A DNA stretch of 64,000 bases. Origin: Brachymonas wangyanguii (GTDB taxonomy: Bacteria > Pseudomonadota > Gammaproteobacteria > Burkholderiales > Burkholderiaceae_C). The position numbers and the translations under genes are program-made. The first letter of the stretch is position 1. The number at the start of each line of letters is the position of its first letter. A model generated the notes under the pieces. It saw nothing but the letters and a program-made list of their open reading frames with translations, made no database searches and was not told the DNA's origin. This document shows positions 45,036 through 56,000 of the stretch, piece by piece. The stretch spans positions 1,736,001-1,800,000 of the forward strand of contig NZ_CP173677.1 of assembly GCF_045055315.1 (NCBI RefSeq). Reading direction: 5' to 3'.

Positions 45036-45806
45036 ATGAGCGACATCATTCTCGAAGCCAGGGACCTGACCAAGGAATTCAAGGGATTCGTGGCGGTCAA
45101 CAAGGTCAACCTCCAGGTACAGCGCGGTGACATCCACGTCCTGATCGGCCCCAACGGCGCCGGCAAGACCACCTGCTTCAACCTCCTGACCAAGTTCCTC
45201 AAGCCCACCTCCGGCCAGATCATCTACAACGGCCAGGACATCACCGGCGAGGAACCTGCCTCCATCGCACGCAAGGGCATCGTGCGCTCCTTCCAGATCT
45301 CCGCCGTCTTCCCGCACATGACCGTGCTGGAAAACGTCCGCCTGGGCATGCAGCGCAAGCTCGGTGTCTCCTACCACTTCTGGCGTCCGCAAAAGGTGCT
45401 GAACCAGCTCAACGACCGCTGCATGCAGCTGCTCGCCGAAGTCAAGCTGGACCAGTTCGCCGATGAACTCGCCGTCAACCTGCCCTACGGCCGCAAGCGC
45501 GCCCTCGAAATCGCCGCCACCCTGGCGATGGAGCCCGAGCTGATGCTGCTGGACGAACCGACCCAGGGCATGGGCCACGAGGATGTCGGTCACGTCACCG
45601 ACCTGATCAAGCAGGTCTCTGCCGGGCGCACCATCATGATGGTCGAGCACAACATGAAGGTCGTCTCCACCATTGCCGACACCATCACCGTGCTGCAACA
45701 CGGTGCCGTGCTGGCCGAGGGCGACTACGCCGCCGTGTCCAGCAACCCCCAGGTGATGGAGGCCTACATGGGCACCACTGCCGGCGAACTGCAAGGAGCC
45801 CACTGA
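45036..45806 (+). CDS. livG: Branched-chain amino acid ABC transporter ATPase LivG (copy 2)
   Basis: A 256-aa protein nearly identical to copy 1. Visible changes are Glu to Asp in the KLxQF segment near 129 and two substitutions near 231-234. Walker A GPNGAGKT and Walker B DEPTQG are unchanged. It begins 67 nt after the LysR gene with an AGAAGGA site, so it could be transcribed together with the mms genes. Confidence 0.93.
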   Translation: MSDIILEARDLTKEFKGFVAVNKVNLQVQRGDIHVLIGPNGAGKTTCFNLLTKFLKPTSGQIIYNGQDITGEEPASIARKGIVRSFQISAVFPHMTVLENVRLGMQRKLGVSYHFWRPQKVLNQLNDRCMQLLAEVKLDQFADELAVNLPYGRKRALEIAATLAMEPELMLLDEPTQGMGHEDVGHVTDLIKQVSAGRTIMMVEHNMKVVSTIADTITVLQHGAVLAEGDYAAVSSNPQVMEAYMGTTAGELQGAH

Positions 45807-45807
45807 G

Positions 45808-46566
45808 ATGGAAGCCGTAATCGAGAAAACTGCTGCCAGCCACGCCGCCACCGGCGCCCCGGTGCTGGAAATCAGCGACCTGCACGCCTGGTATGGCGAA
45901 TCGCATATCCTGCACGGCGTCAACCTGACCGTGAACAAGGGCGAGGTGGTCAGCCTGCTGGGCCGCAACGGTGCCGGTCGCACCACCACCCTGCGCGCCA
46001 TCATGGGCCTGACCGGCAAGCGCCGTGGCTCCATCAAGGTCAATGGCGTGGAAACCATCCGCATGCCCACCTACCGCATTGCCCACATGGGCGTGGGCTA
46101 CTGTCCGGAAGAACGCGGCATCTTCGCCAGCCTGAGCTGCGAGGAGAACCTCTACCTGCCGCCGCGCGTGCGCAGCAAGCAGCCGCAGCCGCCCATGCAC
46201 ACCAAGGAAATCTACGAGATGTTCCCCAACCTAGAACGTCGCAAGAACAGCCCCGGTACCCGCCTGTCGGGTGGCGAGCAGCAGATGCTGGCCGTGGCCC
46301 GCATCCTGCACACCGGGGCCAACCTGCTGCTACTCGACGAGATCTCCGAAGGCCTGGCCCCGGTGATCGTGCAGGCGCTGGCGCGCATGATCACCATGCT
46401 GAAGTCCAAGGGCTACACGGTGGTGATGGTGGAGCAGAACTTCCACTTTGCCGCTCCGCTGGCCGACCGCATGTACGTCATGGAGCACGGCGAGATCATC
46501 GAGCAGTTCTCCGCTGACCAGCTGCAGGAAAAGATGCCCGTGCTCAACCAGCTGCTCGGCGTCTGA
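45808..46566 (+). CDS. livF: Branched-chain amino acid ABC transporter ATPase LivF (copy 2)
   Basis: A 252-aa ATPase. The first 20 residues (MEAVIEKTAA...) differ from copy 1; after about residue 22 the two are nearly identical. It carries the same Arg in Walker A (GRNGAGRT). The signature LSGGEQQM and Walker B DEISEG are intact. Confidence 0.92.
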   Translation: MEAVIEKTAASHAATGAPVLEISDLHAWYGESHILHGVNLTVNKGEVVSLLGRNGAGRTTTLRAIMGLTGKRRGSIKVNGVETIRMPTYRIAHMGVGYCPEERGIFASLSCEENLYLPPRVRSKQPQPPMHTKEIYEMFPNLERRKNSPGTRLSGGEQQMLAVARILHTGANLLLLDEISEGLAPVIVQALARMITMLKSKGYTVVMVEQNFHFAAPLADRMYVMEHGEIIEQFSADQLQEKMPVLNQLLGV

Positions 46567-46614
46567 TACGTTTTTTCATCCGGTATTTATTACTACACAA
46601 TAGGAGACATCACC

Positions 46615-47877
46615 ATGAAACTCAAGAAAGCTTCCGCTCTCACTGCCATCGCCGCCTCCGTGCTGATGCTGGTTGCATGCGGCAAACAGGCCGGCACCTC
46701 GACTGCAGCTTCCGGCGGTGCAGCAACCACTTCCGCGGCCAGTAGCGACGTGATCCGCATCGGCTTTACCACCGACATGTCTGGCGTCTATGCCGATGCT
46801 GACGGCAAGGCCGGCGCCGAAGCGATCCAGATGGCGATCGACGACTTTGGCGGCGAAGTGCTGGGCAAGAAGATCGAGCTGGTCAGCATCGACCACCAGA
46901 ACAAGGCCGACATTGCCTTGTCCAAGGCACGCGAGTGGGTGGACCAGCAGAACGTGACGGTGCTGATCAGCGGTACCAACTCGGCCGTCGCGCTGGCCAC
47001 GGCCAAGCTGGCTGCAGAAAAGCAGATTCCGTTCTTCTCGGTCGGTGCTGCCACGGCGCGCCTGACCAACGAGGACTGCACGCCCTACACCATCCACTAT
47101 GGCTTTGACACGGTGTCGCTGGCCCGCGTGACCGGCAGCGCGCTGCTGGATCAGGGCCTGAAGAGCTGGTACTTCCTGACCACCGACTACGCCTTCGGCC
47201 ACTCGCTGGAGAAGGACACCACAGCCGTGGTGGAAGCTGGCGGCGGCAAGGTGCTGGGTTCTGTGCGTGCACCGCTGGGTGCCTCCGACTTCTCCTCCTT
47301 CCTGCTGCAGGCCAAGCAGTCCAACGCCCAGGTGCTGGCACTGGCCAACGCGGGTGCCGACTTTACCAACAGCGTGCGCGCTGCGCTGGACTTCGGCATC
47401 AACAAGGACATGAAGGTGGCGGCACTGGTGGCCTACATCAACGACATCCACGCTCTTGGCATCGACCGCGCCCAGGGCCTGCTGTTGACCGAACCCTGGT
47501 ACTGGAACCAGAACGCGGAAACCACCGCCTTCTCCAAGCGCTTTGAGGAAAAGATCAAGCGTCCGCCGAGCTTCGTGCAGGCCGGCGACTACTCTGCCGC
47601 CACGGCCTACCTGAACGCTGTCAAGGCAACCGGCACCACCGACGGCACCAAGATCATGGAGTACCTGAAGTCCAACCCGATCAACGACATGTATGTCAAG
47701 GACGGCAAGATCCGTGAAGACGGCCGACTGATGCGCCCGATGTACCTGGTCCAGGTGAAGACCCCGGCCGAGTCCACCAGCCCGTGGGATCTGTACAAGA
47801 CCCTGAAGGAAGTACCCGGCGAAGACGCTTTCACCCCGGTAGCCGAGTCCAAGTGCTCGCTGCTCAAGAAGTCCTGA
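46615..47877 (+). CDS. Branched-chain amino acid binding protein, lipoprotein (LivK-like, copy 2)
   Basis: A 420-aa type I binding protein with lipobox LVAC (Cys22) and an Ala/Ser/Thr linker to about 43. It shares the scaffold of copy 1 (GFTTDMSGVYAD, YAFGHSLEKDT) but differs throughout, including the pocket-side segments near 115-135 (LISGTNSAVAL versus MIGGTNSATAL). The contrast with the near-identical ATPase and permease genes suggests a distinct ligand. An AGGAGA site precedes the ATG. Confidence 0.88.
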   Translation: MKLKKASALTAIAASVLMLVACGKQAGTSTAASGGAATTSAASSDVIRIGFTTDMSGVYADADGKAGAEAIQMAIDDFGGEVLGKKIELVSIDHQNKADIALSKAREWVDQQNVTVLISGTNSAVALATAKLAAEKQIPFFSVGAATARLTNEDCTPYTIHYGFDTVSLARVTGSALLDQGLKSWYFLTTDYAFGHSLEKDTTAVVEAGGGKVLGSVRAPLGASDFSSFLLQAKQSNAQVLALANAGADFTNSVRAALDFGINKDMKVAALVAYINDIHALGIDRAQGLLLTEPWYWNQNAETTAFSKRFEEKIKRPPSFVQAGDYSAATAYLNAVKATGTTDGTKIMEYLKSNPINDMYVKDGKIREDGRLMRPMYLVQVKTPAESTSPWDLYKTLKEVPGEDAFTPVAESKCSLLKKS

Positions 47878-47893
47878 TCTGACTGACGATCCC

Positions 47894-47946
47894 GCGGCTG
47901 CCGCACTGGCGGCAGTCCGCTGACGCGCCGGGCCATCGCGCCCGGC
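47894..47946 (+). promoter_or_regulatory. Two stem-loops between livK and livH (copy 2)
   Basis: The same two stems as in copy 1, base for base (47894-47920 and 47927-47946). The whole 99-nt spacer is identical although the preceding binding-protein genes have diverged. Confidence 0.6.
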
Positions 47947-47976
47947 CCCCTCTCCCCCTGAATACTGCACATTCCC

Positions 47977-48861
47977 ATGGAAATATTCGGCATCCCCCTG
48001 GCAGGCATCCTGAGCCAGCTGCTGATCGGCCTGGTCAATGGCTCCTTCTACGCCATGCTCAGCCTCGGCCTGGCCGTCATCTTCGGCCTGCTCAACGTCG
48101 TCAACTTCGCCCACGGCGCCATGTTCATGCTCGGCGCCATGCTCGCCTGGATGGGCGGCCAATACCTGGGACTCAGCTACTGGGTCATGCTGTTCCTCTC
48201 GCCGCTGATCGTCTTCTTCATCGGCATCCTGATCGAGAAACTGCTGCTCAAGCACCTCTACAAGCTGGACCACCTCTACGGCCTGCTGCTGACCTTCGGC
48301 ATCACGCTCATCATTGAAGGCCTGCTGCGCACCAACTACGGTGTCTCCGGCCTGTCCTACAGCGCCCCCGAACTGCTGCGCGGCTCCACCGACCTCGGCT
48401 TCATGGTGCTGCCCAACTACCGCGCCTGGGTCGTGGTTGCCTCTCTCGCCGTCTGTCTGGCGACCTGGTTCATCATCGAGAAGACGCGTCTGGGCGCCCT
48501 GCTGCGCGCCGGTACCGAGAACCCCAAGCTGGTCGAGGCCTTCGGCATCAACGTGCCGCTGATGGTGACCCTGACCTACGGCCTGGGCGTGGCACTGGCA
48601 GCCGTTGCCGGCGTGCTGGCGGCCCCGGTGCTGCAGGTCAGCCCGCTGATGGGCTCCAACCTGATCATCGTCGTCTTCGCCGTGGTAGTAATCGGCGGCA
48701 TGGGCTCCATCCTCGGCTCCATCCTGACCGGCCTGGCGCTGGGCGTGATCGAGGGCATGACCAAGGTGTTCTACCCCGAGGCCTCTACCACCGTGGTGTT
48801 CGTCATCATGGTGCTGGTGCTGATGTTCCGCCCCGCGGGACTGTTCGGCAAAGAGAAGTAA
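47977..48861 (+). CDS. livH: Branched-chain amino acid ABC permease LivH (copy 2)
   Basis: A 294-aa permease whose translation is identical to copy 1; the DNA differs only at a few synonymous positions, for example near 48490 and 48595. It is followed after 18 nt by the frameshifted livM copy. Confidence 0.92.
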   Translation: MEIFGIPLAGILSQLLIGLVNGSFYAMLSLGLAVIFGLLNVVNFAHGAMFMLGAMLAWMGGQYLGLSYWVMLFLSPLIVFFIGILIEKLLLKHLYKLDHLYGLLLTFGITLIIEGLLRTNYGVSGLSYSAPELLRGSTDLGFMVLPNYRAWVVVASLAVCLATWFIIEKTRLGALLRAGTENPKLVEAFGINVPLMVTLTYGLGVALAAVAGVLAAPVLQVSPLMGSNLIIVVFAVVVIGGMGSILGSILTGLALGVIEGMTKVFYPEASTTVVFVIMVLVLMFRPAGLFGKEK

Positions 48862-48879
48862 TTGCAGAAGGTATTCCAA

Positions 48880-49853
48880 ATGAACAAGACCATCGGCTAC
48901 GCCATCCTCCTGCTACTGGCACTGGCTGCACCCTTCATGGTGTACCCCGTGTTCATGATGAAGCTGCTGTGCTTCATCCTGTTTGCCTGCGCCTTCAACC
49001 TGCTGCTCGGCTATACCGGCCTGCTCTCCTTCGGCCACGCCGCCTTCCTCGGCGGCGCCGGCTACATCACCGGCTGGGTCATGACCCAGGTGATTCCCGA
49101 TCCGGTCATCGGCATCATCGCCGGTACCGCCTTTGCCACCGTCATCGGCGTCATCATGGGCTATGTCGCGATCCGCCGTCAGGGTATCTACTTCGCCATG
49201 ATCACGCTAGCGCTGGCGCAGATGTTCTTCTTCGTCGCGCTGCAGGCCAAGTTCACCGGCGGCGAGGACGGCCTGCAAGGCGTGCCGCGCGGCATGATTG
49301 CCGGCGTGCTGGACCTGAACAACGACTTCACCATGTACACGTGGTGCTGGCCATCGTGGTGGCCGCCTACCTGCTGATCTACCGTACCGTGCATTCGCCC
49401 TACGGCCAGATCCTGAAGGCGATCAAGGAGAACGAGCCGCGCACCATCTCGCTGGGCTATGACGTGGACCGCTTCAAGCTGCTGTGCTTCACGCTGTCGG
49501 CGGCGCTGGCCGGCCTGGCCGGTGCGACCAAGACGGTGGTGCTGGGCTTTGCCACGCTGACCGACGTGCACTGGTCGATGTCGGGTCTGGTGATCCTGAT
49601 GACGCTGATTGGCGGCATGGGCACGCTGCTGGGCCCGGTGGTAGGTGCCACCATCGTGGTGATCCTGGAGAACCGCCTGGGCAACATCGGCAACTTCCTG
49701 GCCAACCTGACCGGCGTGAACTGGTTCAACAGCCTCGGTGAGCAGGTCAATCTGGTGATCGGCTTCATCTTCGTGATCTGCGTGATGCTGTTCCGCCGTG
49801 GCATGGTGGGCGAGTGGCTGGCCTTTGTGGAGCGGTTCAGGAAGAAAGCCTGA
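48880..49853 (+). pseudogene. livM: LivM permease (copy 2), one-base deletion
   Basis: The sequence follows copy 1 until 49338, where TACTACGTGG of copy 1 reads TACACGTGG. One T is missing, so the frame runs into a stop at 49375-49377 after about 165 residues. Reading on in the other frame restores the rest of LivM to 49853, ending FRKKA. With the base restored the protein would have 324 residues. It may be a true null copy complemented by copy 1, or an assembly error in a repeat. Confidence 0.88.
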
Positions 49854-49901
49854 ACCGGCTCCTGACTGAGGCCTGCATGCAGGCATGCACCAACCCCGAC
49901 A

Positions 49902-49923
49902 GCCCCGGCTGCCGGGGTTTCTT
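49902..49923 (+). terminator. Terminator after liv operon copy 2
   Basis: Stem CCCCGG/CCGGGG (49903-49908 with 49912-49917) is followed by TTTCTT. The T-run is short, so efficiency is uncertain. A GCCTGCATGCAGGC palindrome lies just upstream (49871-49884). Confidence 0.65.
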
Positions 49924-50089
49924 GCATCCAGATTGCGATTTCGCAAGCCACCTCCTCTCCAGGCCGTCCCTGTTACGAACTGGTCAAGCTCTTCCCCTAG
50001 AATCAGAAGCATTCGTCCCCGGCGCGCCATGCGCCCGCTGCGGCACCCTGCCAACAGGCCGTCCCTCGAAAGCATCCTGGAGGATCCGC

Positions 50090-53000
50090 ATGTCCCGACA
50101 TCCCGTGCCGCATCGCCGGCTCGCGCCCCCCTCCCCCCTGCGCAAGACCGCACTGCGCTGGTCCTTGCCGGCACTGGCGCTGGTCGCCGGCGGTTCTGCC
50201 CTGGCCCTGAAAGTCGAAAGCGTCTCGCCGCGTGGTGAAACCAGCGAGGTGCGCCAGTTCCTGGTGCGCTTCGACAAGGATGCCGTACCGGCCGGCGACA
50301 CGCAGGCCCAGCCCCCGTTCCGCATCCAGTGTGAAGGGCCAGCGCAGGCAGTGATTCCGCCACATGACGGCGGTTGGCGCAACCCGCGCACCTGGGCGGC
50401 TGATTTCGAGAACGTGCTGCCGGCCGGCGTACGTTGTACCGCCACCAGCACGCCCGGCTTCCGCGCACCGGATGGCGATACCCTGGCGGCGACCAGCATC
50501 GCCTTCAGCAGCGGCGCACCTTATGCGCGTGATGTCCAGCCCTGGGGCGGCGAGATCAGCGAGGACCAGATCTTCATCCTGCGCTTCAACGGTGCCGTCG
50601 ATGCCGCCCAGGTACAGGCCGCGGCCCAATGCCGCGTCGAAGGCGTGGGCGAAGCGGTGCCGCTGCGCCTGGTCAGCGGCGAGGCGCGCGAGCAGATCCT
50701 GCAATCGCGCTGGTTTGCCGACGATGCCAAAAAGCAGCCGGACCAGTTCGTGCTGCTGGCCTGCAACCGCAAGCTGCCGGCCGAAGCGCGCGTCAGCCTG
50801 ACGCTGGGCCAGTTCGCCGGCAAGGGCGAGGCAGCGCAACGCAGCTGGGACTACCAGGTGCGCTCGCCGCTGGAAGCCAGCATGAGTTGCGAACGGCCAA
50901 ATGCGCAATCGGCCTGCCTGCCAATCCGCCCGGTGACCGTGCGTTTCAGCGCACCGGTACCGATCGAGCAGGCACGCCAGGTGGTGCTGGAAGTCGACGG
51001 CAAGCCACGCCAGCCGGAACTGGACGCGCAGCAGCAAGGCAGCGTGCGCTCGGTCGAGTTCAAGCCGCCGTTCCCGGAACAGGCCAGCATGCGCCTGGTG
51101 CTGCCGCAAGGCCTGCAGGACGATGCCGGCCGGCCCTTGCGCAACGCCAGCAGTTTTCCGCTGACAGTCGCCACCGGCCCGATGCCGCCGCTGGTCAAGT
51201 TTGCCGCCGCGCCGTTTGGGGTGCTGGAGCGCTTTGCCGAAGGCCCCAAGGGCCCGGCGCTGCTGCCGGTGACACTGCGCAGCGTGGAGCGCGATCTGGC
51301 CGGCAAGTCCTTGCAGCCAGCCGGCGAGATCCGCACGCTGACACCGCAATCCGATGCCGAGATCATCCGCTGGTACCGCCAGCTGGCAGATTACGACCAG
51401 ACCCTGATCGAGCGCAGCCGCGCACGCAAGGACGGCCTGCGCCAGCTGCCGCCCACGCTGCCGGAGCCGACCAGCGAAGACAGCTACAAGAGCGTGCCTG
51501 ATGACAGCGTGGAAACGCGCATGCTGTCGCTGCTGCAGGGCGAAGCCAAGGCCCAAGCCATGACGATGCCACAGATCGACGAGAAGGATCCGCGCCCGTT
51601 CGAGGTGGTCGGCATTCCGCTGACGCCGGGCTACCACGTGGTCGAGATAACGTCGCCGATGCTGGGCAAGAGCCTGCTCGATCCGCACTTCCAGCAGCGC
51701 AACATGTATGTGCGCACCGGCGCGCTGGTGACGAACCTGGGCGTGCACGTCAAGCAGGGCCGCGCCGGTTCGCTGGTCTGGGTCACCACGCTCGATGGCG
51801 GCAAGCCGGTACCGCAGGCGCAGGTCGCCATCAGCGGCTGCAATGGCAAGCCGCTGGCCAGCGGCACCACCGATGCCAACGGCCTGTGGCAGCATCCGCA
51901 GGCGATCGAGGCACCGGCCTGCGGCGAGTACGGCAGTGACAACGCGCTGTTCGTCAGCGCACGCACCACCGACGCCCAGGGCGTGTCCGACATGGCCTTT
52001 GTCTGGACCGACTGGAACCGCGGCATCGAATCCTGGCGCTTCAACGTACCCACCAGCACCGATCCGAACCCGGACCTGCGCGCGCACAGCGTGCTCGATC
52101 GCAACCTGCTGCGTGCCGGCGAAACGGTCTCGATGAAGCACTTTGCCCGCATCGAGACCATCCAGGGTCTGCATGCGATGCAAACGCTACCCGGTACGCT
52201 CAAGCTCACGCATGTGGGCAGCGACAGCGTGATCGAACAGCCGCTGGGCTGGCGCAAGATGGCGACCGGCGGCATGACCGCCGAGACGCAGTGGCAGATT
52301 CCGCGCAGCGCCAAGCTCGGCATGTACCGCATCAGCATGAAGGGCAAGGATGCGCAAGGTCGTGATATCGAACTCGACAGCGGCGATTTCCGCGTCGAGG
52401 AATTCCGCCTGCCGGTGATGCGAGGCAGCATCCAGCCAGTACCAAAAGCGCCGCTGGTGGCCACGCAAAAGCTGCCGGTCCGGGTGGAGCTGGCCTACCT
52501 GAACGGCGGTGCCGCCAAGGGCCTGCCGGTGGAGGTATCGGCCAGCGCGCGCGAAGGCTGGATCTATTTCCCCGGTTACAGCGACTACAGCTTTGGCCGC
52601 AATACCGACTGGTTTGAGTACGACAGTGAAGACGACAGCGCCAACCCGGACGGCAGCGGCAGCAGCACGCGCCTGCTGGCGAACCGCATGCCGCTCGCGC
52701 TGGGGGCCGATGGCACGGCGCAGCTGGAGCTGCCCGAGCTGGCCACCAGCGCCAAGCCGCAGGACCTGACGCTGGAAGCCACCTACAGCGACCCGAACGG
52801 TGCCTTCCAGACACTGCAGTCGCGCCAGCGCATCTGGCCGGCGGCAGTGGTGGCCGGCATCCGCACCGAAGGCTGGATCTCGGTCGACAAGGATCTGAAG
52901 CTGCAGGCACTGGCGCTGGACACCAGCGGCAAGCCGCAGGCCAACGTGCCGCTGTCGGTACGCGCGATTGCCCACACCACCACCACCAGCCGCAAGCGCC

Positions 53001-56000
53001 TGGTCGGCGGCTTCTACACCTATGACAACCAGCACAGCACGGAAGTCATGGGCGAGTTGTGCTCGGGCAAGAGTGACAGCCGCGGCCTGCTGCTCTGCAA
53101 TGCCAGGCTGAAGCACCCGGGCGAAGTCGAGCTGGTGGTGACGGCAACCGATGGCGAAGGCCGCAAGTCACAGGCCGGCAGCTCGGTCACGGTCACGAAA
53201 CAGGGCGAGATCTGGTGGGGCGGCCAGGACCACGACCGCATGGATGTGCTGCCCGAGCAGCGCAGCTACCAGCCGGGCGATACCGCCAGGCTGCAGGTAC
53301 GCATGCCGTTCCGCTACGCCACCGCCCTGCTGACCGTGGAGCGCGAAGGCATTCTGCACAGCGAAGTGCTGCAGCTCAACGGCCAGGATCCGACGGTGGA
53401 ACTGAAAATCCAGCCCGAGTGGGGCCCGAACGTCTATGTCAGCGTACTGGCCTTGCGCGGCCGCCTGCGCGACGTGCCCTGGTACAGCTTCTTCACCTGG
53501 GGCTACAAGACCCCGCGTGAATGGTGGCGCGCCTTCTGGCATGATGGCAAGGAATACGTGGCGCCGACACCGCTGGTGGACCTGAGCAAGCCGGCCTTCC
53601 GTCTTGGCATGGCCGAGCTGGATGTCGGTCTGCAGGCGCACACGCTGCAGGTCAGCGTAACGCCGGACAAGGACAGCTTCCAGCCGCGCCAGCAGGCGCA
53701 GGTGACAATCCGCGCCCTGCTGCCGGACGGCAAGCCGGCCGCCAACGCCGAAGTCGCCGTGGCGGCAGTCGACCAGGCCCTGCTGGAGCTGCGCCAGAAC
53801 ACCAGCTGGGATCTGCTGCGCGCCATGTTCCAGCAACGCCCCTGGGGCGTGGAGACCTCCACCGCGCAGATGGAAATCATCGGCCGCCGCCACTATGGCC
53901 GCAAGGCCGTGCCGGCTGGCGGTGACGGCGGTGGCGGCACCCATGTGCGCGAGCTGCTCGACACGCTGCTGTTCTGGGATCCGCGCGTGCAGCTCGATGC
54001 CAATGGCGAGGCGCGCATCACGGTGCCGCTGAACGATGTGCTGAGCAGCTTCCGCATCGTCGCCGTGGCGACCAGTGGCCAGGACCTGTTCGGCACTGGC
54101 GACACCAGCATCCGCACCACGCAGGACCTGCAGATCGTCAGCGGCCTGCCACCGCTGGTGCGCGAAGGCGACAGCTATATCGCCCAGGTCACGCTTCGCA
54201 ACACCACGAAAAAGCCGATGAAGGTGGAACTGACACCCAAGGCGACGCTGCTGAACCTGAAGCCGCAGGCCGTGGAGATTCCGGCCGAAGGCGCACAGGA
54301 GGTGGTCTGGGAGGTGAGCATCCCGACGCAGGCCGCCGGCGAAGCCCTGCAGGAAATCGTCTGGGAGATCAGCGCCGCCGACCAGGCGGGCAGCCAGGCG
54401 AGCGATGCCTTGCGCGTCAGCCAGCGCCTGCTGCCGGCCGTGCCGCTGACGGTGCAGCAAGGCCTGCTGGAGCAGGTCAATGGCCAGGAGATCGCGCTGT
54501 CCACGCCGCCCAACAGCCTGGGCAGCGCTGATGTGGCGCGCGGTGGCGTGCAGGTCACGCTGCAGGCCTCGCTCGCCGACGGCCTGCCGGGCGTGCGCGA
54601 CTGGTTCTCGCAGTATCCCTACACCTGCCTGGAACAGCGCAGCAGCCGTGCCATCGGCATGCAGGATCGCCCGCAGTGGCAGGCGATCCTGAACGAGCTG
54701 CCCAGCCATCTCGACAGTGATGGCCTGGCCAGCTACTTCCCGCCGCAACAGGGGGGCCGTTCGCGCGGCAGCGATACGCTGACCGCCTACCTGCTGGCCA
54801 GCGCCCATGAAGCCGGCCAGCTCGATCCGGCCTGGCGCCTGCCCGATGCCAGCCGCGATGCCATGCTGTCCGGCCTGACGGCGTTTGTCGAAGGCCGTAT
54901 CGAACGTGATTTCTGGAGCCCGGTGAAGGACCGCGACATGCGCAAGCTGGCCGCAATCGAAGCGCTGTCGCGCTACGGCAAGGCACGCCCGGAGATGCTG
55001 GGCAGCATCGCGCTGACACCGGAGCAGTGGCCGACGCACAGCGTGATCGACTGGCTCAACATCCTGCAGCGCCTGCCGGCGATCGCTGAGCGCGATCGCC
55101 TGCGCGACGAGGCACAGCAACTGCTGCGCACACGCCTGAACTACCAGGGCACGCGCCTGTCCTTCAGCAACGAGCAGGACGACTACTGGTGGTGGCTGAT
55201 GCAGAACGCCGATACCAATAGTGCGCGCCTGATCCTGGCGGTGCTGGAACTGCCGGGCTGGCAGGACGACTTGCCGGCGCTGGTCAGCGGCTTTATCGCG
55301 CGCCAGCAGCACGGTGCCTGGAGCACCACCACCGCCAACCTGTGGGGTGGCCTGGCGCTGCAGCGGTTTGCCGCCAAGCGCGAAAAGGCCGAGGTCAGCG
55401 GCCAGACCCTGATCCGGCTGGACCAGCAGAGCCGCAGCATCGACTGGCGCAAGGTGACACGCGTGGCACCGGACGCGCCGGCGGCGGAACTGCCGGCTTA
55501 CGGTGCACCGCCAGCCGCACACATGTACACCAACAACCTGGCCTTCCTGCCCTGGCAGACAGCTCCCGGCGGTACGGCACGCCTGCGCCTGCAACAGCAA
55601 GGCAGCGGCCAGCCCTGGGCCACGGTGCAGGCGCTGGCTGCGGTCCCGGTGACGGCGCCGCAATCGGCCGGCTACACCGTGCGCAAGACCATCACGCCGG
55701 TGCAGCAGACCGTGGCCGGTAAGCACAGCCGTGGCGATATCTGGCGCGTGAAGCTGGAGATCAACGCCGCCAGCGACATGACCTGGGTGGTGGTGAGCGA
55801 TCCGGTGCCGGCCGGTGCCACCCTGCTCGGCAGCGGGCTCGGCGGTGACTCGGCCATCGCCACGCAAGGCGAGCGCTCGGCCGGCAACGGCTGGCTGGCC
55901 TATGTGGAACGCGGCTTCGAAGCCTGGCGCGCCTATTACGAGTTCCTGCCGCGCGGCACCAGCAGCATCGAATACACCGTGCGCCTGAACAGCGCCGGCA

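Larger units (their letters stand above)
45036..49848 (+). repeat. Duplicated livGFKHM block, copy 2
   Basis: Second copy of the block at 36228-41056. The offset is 8808 nt at livG and 8777 nt at livH because the binding-protein and intergenic lengths differ. The match starts at the livG start codon; the upstream DNA is unrelated. Confidence 0.93.

Noticed and set aside
36228..49853. Composite transposon made of the two liv operons as flanking repeats
   Set aside because: No transposase, terminal inverted repeats or target duplication were seen; the repeats are ordinary transporter genes.
49814..50089. N-terminal extension of the alpha-2-macroglobulin frame
   Set aside because: It covers the end of livM copy 2 and a terminator; the ATG at 50090 has the ribosome site and the signal-like segment.
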